A stretch of DNA of 16,759 bases from Actinomycetota bacterium (GTDB lineage: Bacteria > Actinomycetota > Acidimicrobiia > Acidimicrobiales > Iamiaceae): NCBI GenBank assembly GCA_018268545.1, contig JAFDWI010000166.1, positions 1-16,759 on the forward strand, written 5' to 3'. The notes below the pieces were generated by a model, which searched no databases, was not told where the DNA came from, and saw nothing but the letters and a program-made list of their open reading frames with translations. A program made the position numbers and the translations under genes. This document shows, piece by piece, positions 1 to 7,370 of the stretch. Each line of letters begins with the position of its first letter. Position 1 is the first letter of the stretch.

Positions 1-23
1 CGGATCCTCCTCGGGCGACCCCG

Positions 24-566
24 TCACGACTCTCGACGACCGGAGCGCCGGTCACGCAACACCGCCGTCGCGCTCGTGCCGTCTGGGGTGCTCGCGTAGT
101 CGACCTCGTCGGCCAGGTACTGGATCAGCGGGATCCCCAGACCCCGCTCGTGACGCAACCGGGTCGGATCGCCCACCGGAGGATGCGGCTCGATCGACGC
201 ATCCAGCCCCAGACCCGAGTCCGCAATGACCAGGGTGACCCCGGCCGCGTCCGCCCGGCACGAGACACGCACCGGAGGGGTGCCCTCGGGAAGCTCGGAC
301 CGACCCCCCGGGTGCACCGAACCCAGCGATTCGGGGACCTTCGCACGAGGTCCCGCGTCGGCGAACCCGACCCGCCTCCAGTTCGCCTCCATCGCGTTCG
401 CGAACAGTTCGGTCGCCACGAGCTTGAGGTCCGCGACCCGCGAGTCGGACAACGCCGGAACCGCGCCGGCCACGGCGGCCACGACAACCCGCACCAACGC
501 CAGATACTTCGGGTCCGACGGCAACGTCAGTTCGATCGCCGCCTCCGGCGCGTGTTCATCGCCCAT
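24..566 (-). CDS. RsbW-like anti-sigma factor / histidine-kinase-type ATPase
   Basis: A 180-residue single-domain protein of the HATPase_c_2 (RsbW/SpoIIAB-like) family. Such proteins bind a sigma factor or phosphorylate an anti-sigma antagonist in the cytoplasm. Seen: the N box ELFANAMEAN (about residues 53-62), the G1 box IADSGLGLD (about 114-122), and the G2 region RGLGIPLIQYLADEVDY followed by GTSATAVLR near the C-terminus. About 35 Gly/Pro-rich residues sit between the N box and the next strand, longer than in typical RsbW. The ATG at 566 is the only good in-frame start; no strong Shine-Dalgarno lies close to it. It is divergent from the helicase gene, so the two may share a promoter region. 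No sigma factor or STAS antagonist partner lies in the window, although a downstream partner could lie beyond position 1. The family call is confident; the partner is unknown. Confidence 0.85.
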   Translation of the reverse strand: MGDEHAPEAAIELTLPSDPKYLALVRVVVAAVAGAVPALSDSRVADLKLVATELFANAMEANWRRVGFADAGPRAKVPESLGSVHPGGRSELPEGTPPVRVSCRADAAGVTLVIADSGLGLDASIEPHPPVGDPTRLRHERGLGIPLIQYLADEVDYASTPDGTSATAVLRDRRSGRRES

Positions 567-764
567 CGCCGGCCGGGCACCGCCTCGGCGCGCAGACGAT
601 CCCGCGGCGCGTACCGACGATCCGTCGCATCGTCGAATCCCCGGACATCGCGGGGGTGGAGGAAAATCCCATTGATCGTGCTCCGCTGAGCGCCGGTGAA
701 CCCTGCCGGAGCCTACCCTGCCACCAGATCCCAGACGACGACCCCGACGAAACCCTCCGCTGCG

Positions 765-3134
765 ATGCCGCCCCCGAACGTGCCGAACCCACCCGCCACC
801 GACCGGTTCGAACCGCTGTTGATCCGAGCCGTGGACGACGTGACGCGCACCCGAGGGTCATCGTCTCCCGGCGACGTCGACGCCGTGATCGTCGGACGCC
901 ACATGGAGCCGGCCCGAGGCGCCCGGTTCAGCGACCACGAACCGGCCCTCGACCCGTCGGTCCGTCGGCGCCTCGGCGTCGATCGACTGTGGCGTCACCA
1001 GGTCGACGCACTCGACGCCGTGCTCGCGGGCCGCTCGGTGATCCTGACGACGGGCACGGCATCGGGGAAGTCTCTCGTCGCTCAAGGTGCGATCGCCCAG
1101 GCGTGTGCAGGCGAACGCCCGGGAAGCGCATTATTCCTCCACCCGACCAAAGCGCTCGGCCACGACCAACTCCGGGCCCTGTCCGCATTCGACTTCCCCG
1201 GTGTCGTAGCGGCCGCGTACGACGGCGACGCGACCGACACCGAACGGGTCTGGGTGCGGCGGCACGCGAACGTCGTGTTCACCAACCCCGACATGCTCCA
1301 CGTCGGCATCCTTCCGAGACACGGCCAATGGAAGACGTTCCTGCGACGCCTGCGTTACGTCGTCGTCGACGAGGCCCACACGCTGCGCGGCGTGTTCGGC
1401 GCGCACGTCGCCCACGTGCTGCGGCGCCTGCGACGCCTGTGCGCCGAGGTCGGCACCGAGGTCGTGTTCATCCTGGCATCGGCGACCGTGGACGACGCCG
1501 CACACCTCGCGAGCGTCCTCACCGGCATCGACGACTTCGTCGTCGTCGACGACGAGGCCTCGCCGCGTGGTGAGCGTGTTGTCGCCCAGATCGATCCACC
1601 GCTGCTCGACGCGGCCACCGGCGCCCGGTTGCCCGCCCACCAGGTCACCGCTGCGATCGGTGCCAAGGCCGTCACATCCGGCCTCCGCACGATCGTGTTC
1701 TGCCGCTCGCGCCGCACGACCGAGACGATCACCGCCGCCATCCGACGGCTCGTGGCACCCGGACTCGCCGACATGGTCCAGTCCTACCGGGCCGGCTACC
1801 TGGCGACCGAGCGCCGGGCGATCGAAGCGGAACTCACGTCGGGCCGCCTGCTCGCCGTGGTCGCGACCAACGCGCTCGAACTCGGCATCGACATCGGTGG
1901 GCTCGACGTGTGCGTGATCCACACGTTCCCCGGCACGATCTCGTCGTTCCGCCAACAGATCGGTCGGGTCGGCCGATCCGGCGAACCGTCACTCGCCGTG
2001 CTCGTCGCCGGAACCGACCAGCTCGACCGGTACCTGATGGACCACCCGTCCGAGTTGGTGACCCGGCCGCCCGAACGCATCGTCGTCAACCCGGCGAACC
2101 CCGAGATCGAGGACCCGCAACTCCAATGTGCGGCCGCCGAATCGCCGCTGACACCCGCCGACGAGCGTTTCTGGGGCGACGACCTCGCCGACGCGATCCG
2201 CCGCGGCGTGATCGCGGACCGGTTCCGCCTCCGGCACGTCGCATCGGACGGGGCTCCGAGCAGCGTGCGAGCCGTCTCCACCGGCCACGGCCATCCCGCG
2301 GGGCGGATCGGGCTTCGCTCCGGCTCGGGTCGCGAGTGCCGCATCATCGACGCGACCGGGACGTTGATCGGCACCGCCGACCTCGAGCGCGCGACGACCA
2401 CGCTGTATCCGGGAGCGGCCTATGTGCACCGCGGCGAAGCGTTCCGGGTCGTCGAACTCGACCTCGACCAGGCCACCGCGACGGTCGAGGTCGACGACGG
2501 CACGACGACGACCCGCGCGGATTCCTCGACGGAGCTGGAGATCCTCGACACCGACGACCGATGGGAAACCGACGGTTTCGCCGTCTCGGTCGGACCGGTC
2601 GCGGTCCACCACGAGGTCACCGGCTACACCCGCATCGACGTCCTCACCCGACGAACCGTCGACCATGTGCCCCTCACGTTGCCCGCGTCGACGTTGCGCA
2701 CCCGTGCCGTGCGCTACACCTTCGATCCGACGACGATCGACGAGGCCGACCTGGACGGCGACGCGCTCGCGGGGTCACTGCACGCGCTCGAACACGCGAT
2801 GATCGCGATGCTCCCGTTGTTCGCGATCTGCGACCGATGGGACGTCGGTGGGATCTCGACCGCCTGGCACCGCGACACGCAACGCGCCACGATCGCGATC
2901 TACGACGGTTACCCGGGTGGAATCGGGATCGCCGAGCTCGGATTCGCTGCCGCCGACCGGCACCTCGCGACCACCGGTGAACTGCTGACGACGTGCGGAT
3001 GCCGATCCGGGTGCCCGTCGTGTGTGCAGTCGCCCAAATGCGGCAACGGGAACGAACCGCTCGACAAGGCCGGGGCCGTCGCGCTGGCACGACTGGCGTC
3101 GAGGTCACTGCAGGTGGGCCCGAATCGGCGATGA
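765..3134 (+). CDS. DEAH-box helicase with C-terminal DUF1998 zinc cluster (MrfA/YprA-like)
   Basis: An SF2 DNA helicase of about 789 residues. The related Bacillus MrfA acts in repair of mitomycin C damage. Seen (numbering from 765): a QxxA-like segment LWRHQVDAL (75-83), Walker A TGTASGKS (96-103), DEAH (202-205), SAT motif III (239-241), and motif VI QQIGRVGRSG in the second RecA domain. A long C-terminal region ends in the cysteine pattern CxCx3CxxC (C744, C746, C750, C753), with one more Cys at 759, typical of the DUF1998 metal site. The start is uncertain. The frame is open from a GTG at 696, but a -10-like TACCCT at 714-719 and the lack of conserved-looking sequence before 765 favour ATG 765. 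Neither start has a good Shine-Dalgarno. The gene converges on the tad operon with 39 bases between stop codons. All core helicase motifs are present and no frame break is visible. The specific DNA-repair role is inferred from family. Confidence 0.93.
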   Translation: MPPPNVPNPPATDRFEPLLIRAVDDVTRTRGSSSPGDVDAVIVGRHMEPARGARFSDHEPALDPSVRRRLGVDRLWRHQVDALDAVLAGRSVILTTGTASGKSLVAQGAIAQACAGERPGSALFLHPTKALGHDQLRALSAFDFPGVVAAAYDGDATDTERVWVRRHANVVFTNPDMLHVGILPRHGQWKTFLRRLRYVVVDEAHTLRGVFGAHVAHVLRRLRRLCAEVGTEVVFILASATVDDAAHLASVLTGIDDFVVVDDEASPRGERVVAQIDPPLLDAATGARLPAHQVTAAIGAKAVTSGLRTIVFCRSRRTTETITAAIRRLVAPGLADMVQSYRAGYLATERRAIEAELTSGRLLAVVATNALELGIDIGGLDVCVIHTFPGTISSFRQQIGRVGRSGEPSLAVLVAGTDQLDRYLMDHPSELVTRPPERIVVNPANPEIEDPQLQCAAAESPLTPADERFWGDDLADAIRRGVIADRFRLRHVASDGAPSSVRAVSTGHGHPAGRIGLRSGSGRECRIIDATGTLIGTADLERATTTLYPGAAYVHRGEAFRVVELDLDQATATVEVDDGTTTTRADSSTELEILDTDDRWETDGFAVSVGPVAVHHEVTGYTRIDVLTRRTVDHVPLTLPASTLRTRAVRYTFDPTTIDEADLDGDALAGSLHALEHAMIAMLPLFAICDRWDVGGISTAWHRDTQRATIAIYDGYPGGIGIAELGFAAADRHLATTGELLTTCGCRSGCPSCVQSPKCGNGNEPLDKAGAVALARLASRSLQVGPNRR

Positions 3135-3173
3135 CGGCCCTCGTCGGGCGACCCGCGACCGCCGGTGGCCGGA

Positions 3174-3566
3174 TCAACCGGACGATTCGACCGCCATGGT
3201 CGACTCGGCGTGCAGGGCCACCGATGATGCACCGACACCGGGCAGCAGACGGATCCTCCGGATCACCCGGACGGTGACGAGTCCCGGCGCACCGTCGACG
3301 ACCCCCAGGTGCACCTCGGCGTCGGCACCCCCACCGGTCGCAGCGACCGTGCGGCGAGCTGTCGAGTCGGTCGGGTCGACGGCGGCCGCACGAGCAGCCG
3401 AGCGTGCCGAGTCGATGACCGCCACTTGGAACGCCGTCACGCGTGCCACCTGCACGACCCCGAGCGCGAGCATCACCACGATGGGCAACACCAACGCGAA
3501 CTCGACGGTCGCCTGGCCACGTTCGTCCCGATGACGCCATCGACGGCCGGCACGCAACGTGGTCAC
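3174..3566 (-). CDS. TadE-like pseudopilin
   Basis: A 130-residue membrane-anchored pseudopilin of the TadE family, a minor component of Tad/Flp pili. Seen: a basic N-terminus, then ERGQATVEFALVLP. The prepilin-peptidase site is Gly17/Gln18 with Glu at +5 and Phe at +6, followed by a hydrophobic helix of about 20 residues (about 24-43). A small extracytoplasmic beta-type domain completes the protein. I chose the GTG at 3566 because it overlaps the TGA of the upstream pilin gene as GTGA, matching the other junctions of this operon. The frame is open up to 3638, but that would put a long unrelated Arg-rich leader before the prepilin signal and overlap the pilin gene by 76 bases. It is the last gene of the operon and ends 39 bases from the helicase stop. 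A TadF/TadG-type partner is not seen. Confidence 0.85.
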   Translation of the reverse strand: MTTLRAGRRWRHRDERGQATVEFALVLPIVVMLALGVVQVARVTAFQVAVIDSARSAARAAAVDPTDSTARRTVAATGGGADAEVHLGVVDGAPGLVTVRVIRRIRLLPGVGASSVALHAESTMAVESSG

Positions 3567-3805
3567 GCGACCTGGCCGATCACATGGTCGAACACCGTGT
3601 CGAACAAGTGCCCGACCTTGCCCGATTGCGCGGCCCACGCGACCAGCAACAGTGCGAGCGTCGCGGCGGCCAGGACCACCAACGCGTACTCCGAGGTGGC
3701 CTGGCCGCGATCGTCACGACACCCCGACATTCGGGCACGACCGGGCATCGATCGTCGGGTCACCAGACGACAACGGAGGATCAGGGAAAGGATCGGGATC
3801 AACAT
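3563..3805 (-). CDS. Flp-type pilin (DUF4244-like)
   Basis: An 80-residue prepilin resembling the actinobacterial Flp/DUF4244 proteins found in tad loci (Rv3656c-like, from memory). It would be the main subunit of the pilus fibre. Seen: the class III prepilin signal DDRGQATSEYALV with predicted cleavage after Gly34, Glu at +5 and Tyr at +6, one hydrophobic helix (about 41-58), and a short tail. The mature form would have about 46 residues. ATG 3805 is supported by a GAGG Shine-Dalgarno seven bases upstream. The resulting leader is long and carries an extra hydrophobic stretch (LIPILSLIL) at its very start, which is unusual for Flp. The stop overlaps the GTG start of the TadE-like gene (GTGA). 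It follows the only real intergenic gap of the operon. Confidence 0.82.
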   Translation of the reverse strand: MLIPILSLILRCRLVTRRSMPGRARMSGCRDDRGQATSEYALVVLAAATLALLLVAWAAQSGKVGHLFDTVFDHVIGQVA

Positions 3806-3844
3806 CGGACAGCCTCACTTGTGGTCGGAAACGGTTGCTTGAAG

Positions 3845-3858
3845 GGGGACGGATCCCC
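3845..3858 (-). other. Hairpin in the tadC-pilin gap
   Basis: In the minus-strand transcript, GGGGA-TCCG-TCCCC forms a perfect 5-bp stem with a tetraloop, within the 59-base gap (3806-3864) that separates tadC from the pilin gene. It is the only junction of the operon without a start/stop overlap. Possible roles are an mRNA-processing or stabilising element that raises pilin output, or a weak attenuator. Confidence 0.4.
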
Positions 3859-3864
3859 GAGGGG

Positions 3865-4638
3865 TCAACGACCCGGTGAAACCGCGCCACCGAATGCGGC
3901 AGCGCCCAACGGCACGATCGCGATCAGCACGAAGCCCGGCAACGTGCAACACACCAAGGGGACCAGCAACTTCACCGACAACCGTCGGACGTCGCCGTCG
4001 ACGGCTCGACGGTTGTCGGCACGCATGCGATCGGCCAGCCGGAGGAACGCGAACTCCATCGGATCGCCGTCGACGTGGGCCGCCCGGAGGATCGCCAGGA
4101 AGTCGGCGACCACCGCACCGAGATCGTCGGCGACCGATCCGAGTTCGTCGTCCAACAACGAGCCGGCCCGATGGGCGACGGCCGCGCGTTCCAGGCCTCG
4201 ACCGAGCCGACCGCCCAGACGGGGAGCGATCGCCTCGATCGTCTGAGGGACGGTCGCCCCGGTGCGCGCGATCACCGAGGCCAGTTCGACCGCCAGCAAC
4301 GTCTCATCGGCGAGCGCGCGTCCGGCCACACGCGCCCGGGACACCTCCAACCCCTTCGGCAGCCACCATCCCAGCGCGAGCACCACCGCCGCCACCACCG
4401 GCGCGGTCCACACAACCGTGGCCGCCACGACGACGGCCACGCCGCGGGGCCGATCGAATCGGGCCGGGTCGCCGCCGGTGTCGGATCCGGATCCGATCGT
4501 CGTCGCCGCGAGGCGCGTCAGGCGACCGACCACCTCGAAGGGGTCACGCGACCGGGCACGGCCGACCGATGTGGTCGGCACCCCACCCCGGGTGAGCAGT
4601 GCCACCCGATCCCGGGTCCGGCGGCGTCGACGAATCAT
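3865..4638 (-). CDS. tadC: TadC-like type II secretion F-domain platform protein
   Basis: A 257-residue inner-membrane platform protein with a T2SSF domain, the second of the pair that with TadB anchors the TadA motor. Seen: hydrophobic segments at about 67-93 and a C-terminal one at about 224-248. Between them is a helical cytoplasmic domain with the typical ELASVIARTGATVPQTIEAI and FLRLADRMRADNRRAVDGDVRRLSVKL stretches of GspF/TadC proteins. The start ATG overlaps the stop of tadB as ATGA (4635-4638), so translation is probably coupled. It is about the same length as its neighbour TadB (257), as is usual for the short actinobacterial pair. The TadC rather than TadB label rests on operon position and on the C-terminal pair pattern, so the two labels could in principle be swapped. 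Confidence 0.85.
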   Translation of the reverse strand: MIRRRRRTRDRVALLTRGGVPTTSVGRARSRDPFEVVGRLTRLAATTIGSGSDTGGDPARFDRPRGVAVVVAATVVWTAPVVAAVVLALGWWLPKGLEVSRARVAGRALADETLLAVELASVIARTGATVPQTIEAIAPRLGGRLGRGLERAAVAHRAGSLLDDELGSVADDLGAVVADFLAILRAAHVDGDPMEFAFLRLADRMRADNRRAVDGDVRRLSVKLLVPLVCCTLPGFVLIAIVPLGAAAFGGAVSPGR

Positions 4639-5408
4639 GATCGGGCCTGCGCGGTACGGATCAGGTGGGTCGACCAGACGGCACCGGCAACGTCGAGGCC
4701 GATGCCGAAGACAACCGCGACGAGCACCATCGGCCGAGCCGCGATGCCCTTGGGCGCTGCGGGCACGACCGCCCAGGCGAGCACGGCGAACACGACGGGA
4801 AGCCCGACGAGCAGGCCGGACGATGCGCGCGCGTGGGCCGCACCCGCCTCGATCTCCGCGTTCCGACGATCGTGTTCACGCAACAACACAGCTCCCGCCT
4901 CCAACGCTCGCGGGCCCCCGCCGATCGTCCCACCGGCGACATCGCACACCACCTCGACGACCCGCCCGGTCATCGACCCCTCCCCGCCCATCGGGTACGT
5001 CGCCTGCGCGAAGCTGCCACCGGAGTGCAGCACAACTTCGACGAGCCGACCCCCGGCACCTCCCGTCGACGCCGCCGCCTGCGCGACCGCGGATCGGACA
5101 TCGACACCGGAACGCACTGATCGGGCCGCGAGCTCGAACACCGTCGCAACCTGTGAGGCGACGGCTCGATGCTCACGCTGTCGGCGTCGCCGGTGTGCGA
5201 CGATCCGAGCGACGAGCCCGGCGAGGGCCAGTGCGCCGGCGACCGGTGGCCCGAACGACACGACGGCTCCGAGGACGACACCGACGTGCAGCGCGACCCG
5301 AACCCACCTCGAGCGACCGGGAACAACCGACGAGCCCTGCACGGCCCCATCGGGACGCTCGCACCACGCCCGGCGACAACCTGGAGCATGGCCCGCCGAC
5401 CCGGTCAT
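4635..5408 (-). CDS. tadB: TadB-like type II secretion F-domain platform protein
   Basis: A 257-residue T2SSF-domain membrane protein that would partner TadC in the Tad pilus inner-membrane platform. Seen: N-terminal hydrophobic segments at about 36-70, then a basic cytoplasmic turn HRRRRQREHR. A helical F-domain follows with VFELAARSVRSGVDVRSAVAQA (about 90-111) and ALEAGAVLLREHDRRNAEIEAGAAHARASS (about 168-197). Two C-terminal hydrophobic stretches lie at about 199-218 and 226-246. The frame stays open upstream to 5666, but ATG 5408 overlaps the tadA stop as ATGA and removes an implausible Arg-rich extension lying inside tadA. Its own stop overlaps the tadC start in the same way. The family assignment is firm; its exact pairing is inferred from position directly after the ATPase gene. 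Confidence 0.87.
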   Translation of the reverse strand: MTGSAGHAPGCRRAWCERPDGAVQGSSVVPGRSRWVRVALHVGVVLGAVVSFGPPVAGALALAGLVARIVAHRRRRQREHRAVASQVATVFELAARSVRSGVDVRSAVAQAAASTGGAGGRLVEVVLHSGGSFAQATYPMGGEGSMTGRVVEVVCDVAGGTIGGGPRALEAGAVLLREHDRRNAEIEAGAAHARASSGLLVGLPVVFAVLAWAVVPAAPKGIAARPMVLVAVVFGIGLDVAGAVWSTHLIRTAQARS

Positions 5409-6355
5409 CGCGGCACCGGGATCTCGTCGAGTGCGACGACGCCACGTCGCCCGTCGCGCCCACGCGCGACGTGCACGACGACGTCGACGGCCGAACACAA
5501 CTGTCGACGGGCAACGGCCACATCGAGACCCTGCCCCGCCGACGCCGCGAGCACCGCCAGGCGCTCGATCGCGTCCCGGGTCGAATCGGCGTGCACGGTG
5601 GTCATCGACCCTCGATGCCCCGTGTGCATCGCCTGGATCATGTCGTGGGCCTCGGGGCCCCGACACTCGCCGACGATGATCCGATCCGGCCGCAGCCGGA
5701 GCGCACCCCGCACCAGGTCGGTCATCGTGATCGCACCGGTCCCCTCCATCGAGGGACCACGCGTCTGCAGGCGGACCACATGGCCGATCGGCAGGTCCAG
5801 CTCGGCAGCATCCTCGATGGTGACGACCCGCTCGGCAGGATCGATGTGCGCGGCCAACGCGTTCAACAGCGACGTCTTGCCGGCGCCCGTCGGCCCGGCG
5901 ACGACGACGTTCCAGCGCCGTGCGACGAGCTCGACCAGTTGTGCCACGACCTCGGGTGACCCGAAGGCCGCGAGCTCACGGCCACGAACCGTGAAGCGCC
6001 GGATCGAGATGCACGGACCGTCGACCGCGATCGGCGGTAGCACCACCGACAGTCGGGACCCGTCACCGAGGCGGGCATCGACGATGGGACTCGTGCGGTC
6101 GACCCGGCGGCCCGATGAAACGAGCAGTTGTTCGATCGCCGCGTCGATGTCGGCCCGGCGCATCCAGACGCCCGTGGCCTCGAGACGACCCCGACGCTCA
6201 CACCAGACCTCACCAGGACCGTTGACCAGCACATCGGTCACGTCCGGGTCGGCCAACAACCCCACGAGCATCGACGACGCCGGACCGGTCGGTCCGACCA
6301 CCGCGGCCTCATCCGCCGGGTCCGTCCGGGGCGCCGGTGGCGCGATCGTGTTCAC
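5405..6355 (-). CDS. tadA: TadA/CpaF secretion ATPase of the Tad pilus
   Basis: A 316-residue hexameric-type GspE/VirB11-family ATPase that powers pilus assembly from the cytoplasmic face. Seen: VTDVLVNGPGEVW (about 39-51), the arginine-rich SIRRF region (117-121), Walker A GPTGAGKT (154-161), the Asp box VVTIEDAAELD, Walker B RIIVGE (225-230), and the His box HTGHRGSMTTVHADS (244-258). All catalytic motifs are intact. It is shorter than CpaF of Caulobacter-like organisms because the N-terminal extension is minimal. The start is the GTG at 6355, which overlaps the TGA of the cpaE-like gene as GTGA. The frame is open to 6700, but the extra part is an Arg-rich shadow of the upstream gene. No strong Shine-Dalgarno is present, consistent with translational coupling. 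Confidence 0.95.
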   Translation of the reverse strand: MNTIAPPAPRTDPADEAAVVGPTGPASSMLVGLLADPDVTDVLVNGPGEVWCERRGRLEATGVWMRRADIDAAIEQLLVSSGRRVDRTSPIVDARLGDGSRLSVVLPPIAVDGPCISIRRFTVRGRELAAFGSPEVVAQLVELVARRWNVVVAGPTGAGKTSLLNALAAHIDPAERVVTIEDAAELDLPIGHVVRLQTRGPSMEGTGAITMTDLVRGALRLRPDRIIVGECRGPEAHDMIQAMHTGHRGSMTTVHADSTRDAIERLAVLAASAGQGLDVAVARRQLCSAVDVVVHVARGRDGRRGVVALDEIPVPR

Positions 6356-7062
6356 GACGCGACCACGTCGGCAAGCGCCCGGTCGAGATCGCGGGGCATC
6401 CGCGAACACAGCAGTCCCGCGTCGACGACGCGGGCGATCCTCGGCTCGACGCGGACCTCGGCGACCACCGGTGCTCCGATCACCGCGGTGATGTCGTCGG
6501 ACCCGAGGGATCGACCCGGCTCGGACACCACGACGATGCCGTCGGGATGCACCGGCACCGAACTCGCTCGCCGAAGTGCCAGGTAGCACGGTCGGATGAC
6601 GAGGATCGAACGATCCGCGCTGCTCACGAAGGGAGCCGCGAACCCGTCGCCCGCGGCGCCGAGGGTCCCCGCGTCGACGACGATCGTGCGGCTCTCGCAA
6701 CGGAGGCGTGCAACGAGCAGGTCGGCCGCAGGCGACCAGATGTCACCGATCCTGCCCGCCCCGCGAGGCAGGATCGACACACCCCGGTCGATCCGCCGCT
6801 CGAAGGTCATCGGATCGACGCGACTCGACGCCCTCGGCGCCGCACCGACCTCGACCGGACCGGACCCCGACGCCACCGTGGCGACCCAGTCGGCGATCCC
6901 GGGGCCGAGGCGGTCGTCGTCGCCCAACGCGACCGATGCGTCGCCGGTGAGGTCGACCAGGAGCGAACCTCCCGGGGACGACCGTCCGCCCAGGACGGCC
7001 GTCGCCGCCGCGACCACCGACGTGCCCGAACCGCCTTTCACCGACCAACACGTGATCATCAT
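6352..7062 (-). CDS. CpaE/TadZ-like (MinD-type) pilus localisation ATPase
   Basis: A 236-residue ParA/MinD-superfamily protein like CpaE/TadZ, which positions Tad machinery in the cell. Actinobacterial relatives are often named septum-site-determining proteins (Rv3660c-like, from memory). Seen: the deviant P-loop WSVKGGSGTSVVAAA (6-20), VDLTGD (36-41), TIVVDAGTLGAAG in the switch II position, and SILVIRPCYLALRRAS. The P-loop keeps the first (signature) Lys but has Thr where the canonical Walker Lys would be (KGGSGTS rather than KGGxGKT/S), so hydrolysis may be weak or absent. It lacks the receiver-like N-terminal domain of larger CpaE proteins. ATG 7062 is chosen because a perfect AGGAGG (7072-7077) lies nine bases upstream; a second ATG follows immediately. 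It is the first gene of the tad operon. Confidence 0.85.
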   Translation of the reverse strand: MMITCWSVKGGSGTSVVAAATAVLGGRSSPGGSLLVDLTGDASVALGDDDRLGPGIADWVATVASGSGPVEVGAAPRASSRVDPMTFERRIDRGVSILPRGAGRIGDIWSPAADLLVARLRCESRTIVVDAGTLGAAGDGFAAPFVSSADRSILVIRPCYLALRRASSVPVHPDGIVVVSEPGRSLGSDDITAVIGAPVVAEVRVEPRIARVVDAGLLCSRMPRDLDRALADVVAS

Positions 7063-7071
7063 TTTCACCGG

Positions 7072-7077
7072 CCTCCT
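7072..7077 (-). promoter_or_regulatory. Shine-Dalgarno AGGAGG of the tad operon first gene
   Basis: A perfect AGGAGG on the minus strand, nine bases before the ATG at 7062. It is one of the few strong ribosome binding sites in the window and fixes the start of the cpaE-like gene, ruling out the upstream in-frame extension to 7272. Confidence 0.85.
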
Positions 7078-7080
7078 CGT

Positions 7081-7118
7081 CAACCGATCGACGCGGACAA
7101 TGTGTCCAGACAACCGAT
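7081..7118. repeat. Direct repeat flanking a short inverted repeat upstream of the tad operon
   Basis: CAACCGAT occurs at 7081-7088 and again at 7111-7118, exactly 30 bases apart (about three helical turns). Nearly centred between the copies is the inverted repeat GGACA-ATG-TGTCC (7095-7107). The cluster lies about 19-56 bases before the cpaE start codon, where a promoter or operator is expected. Function is inferred from position only. Confidence 0.45.
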
Positions 7119-7370
7119 ACCCACCTGGCGCGCAATCCAAACCTGGCCCCCACCGGACGTGGGACGGTTGCACGGTGTGTGGAACCGGGGTCGGTCCTGA
7201 TGGTCGGTGACCGCTGGTCGTGGGCCGCGCCCTCCACCATCGGGACGCCCGGGTTCTCGGCCGGCCCACCACCGATGATCACCGTCTTCTTCGCCGTCGT
7301 GGCCGCAGCGCTACCGGCCGCCCGTTCTCGTCCCGGAGTCAGGGCCGGAGAACACCGACCGCCTTCGCGT

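Larger units (their letters stand above)
7063..7370. other. Gene-free upstream region of the tad operon
   Basis: A stretch of 308 bases between the tad operon start and the end of the L,D-transpeptidase gene, both on the minus strand. It holds the Shine-Dalgarno and repeat cluster listed separately, and a small hairpin CCCAC-CGGAC-GTGGG (7149-7163) without a T-run that might end upstream transcription. A 66-codon open frame on the plus strand (from 7179) ends in low-complexity Arg/Pro sequence, has no Shine-Dalgarno and overlaps the transpeptidase 3' end; I do not call it a gene. I see no clear -35/-10 pair. Confidence 0.5.

Noticed and set aside
1131..2666. Long minus-strand open frames opposite the helicase
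   Set aside because: No recognisable domain, overlapping a gene with all helicase motifs; Asp/Gly/Arg-rich shadow composition.
4075..5959. Long plus-strand open frames (over 500 codons) opposite tadB, tadC and tadA
   Set aside because: Arg/Pro/Thr/Ser-rich translations without motifs, antisense to genes with clear family motifs; typical by-products of very high GC.
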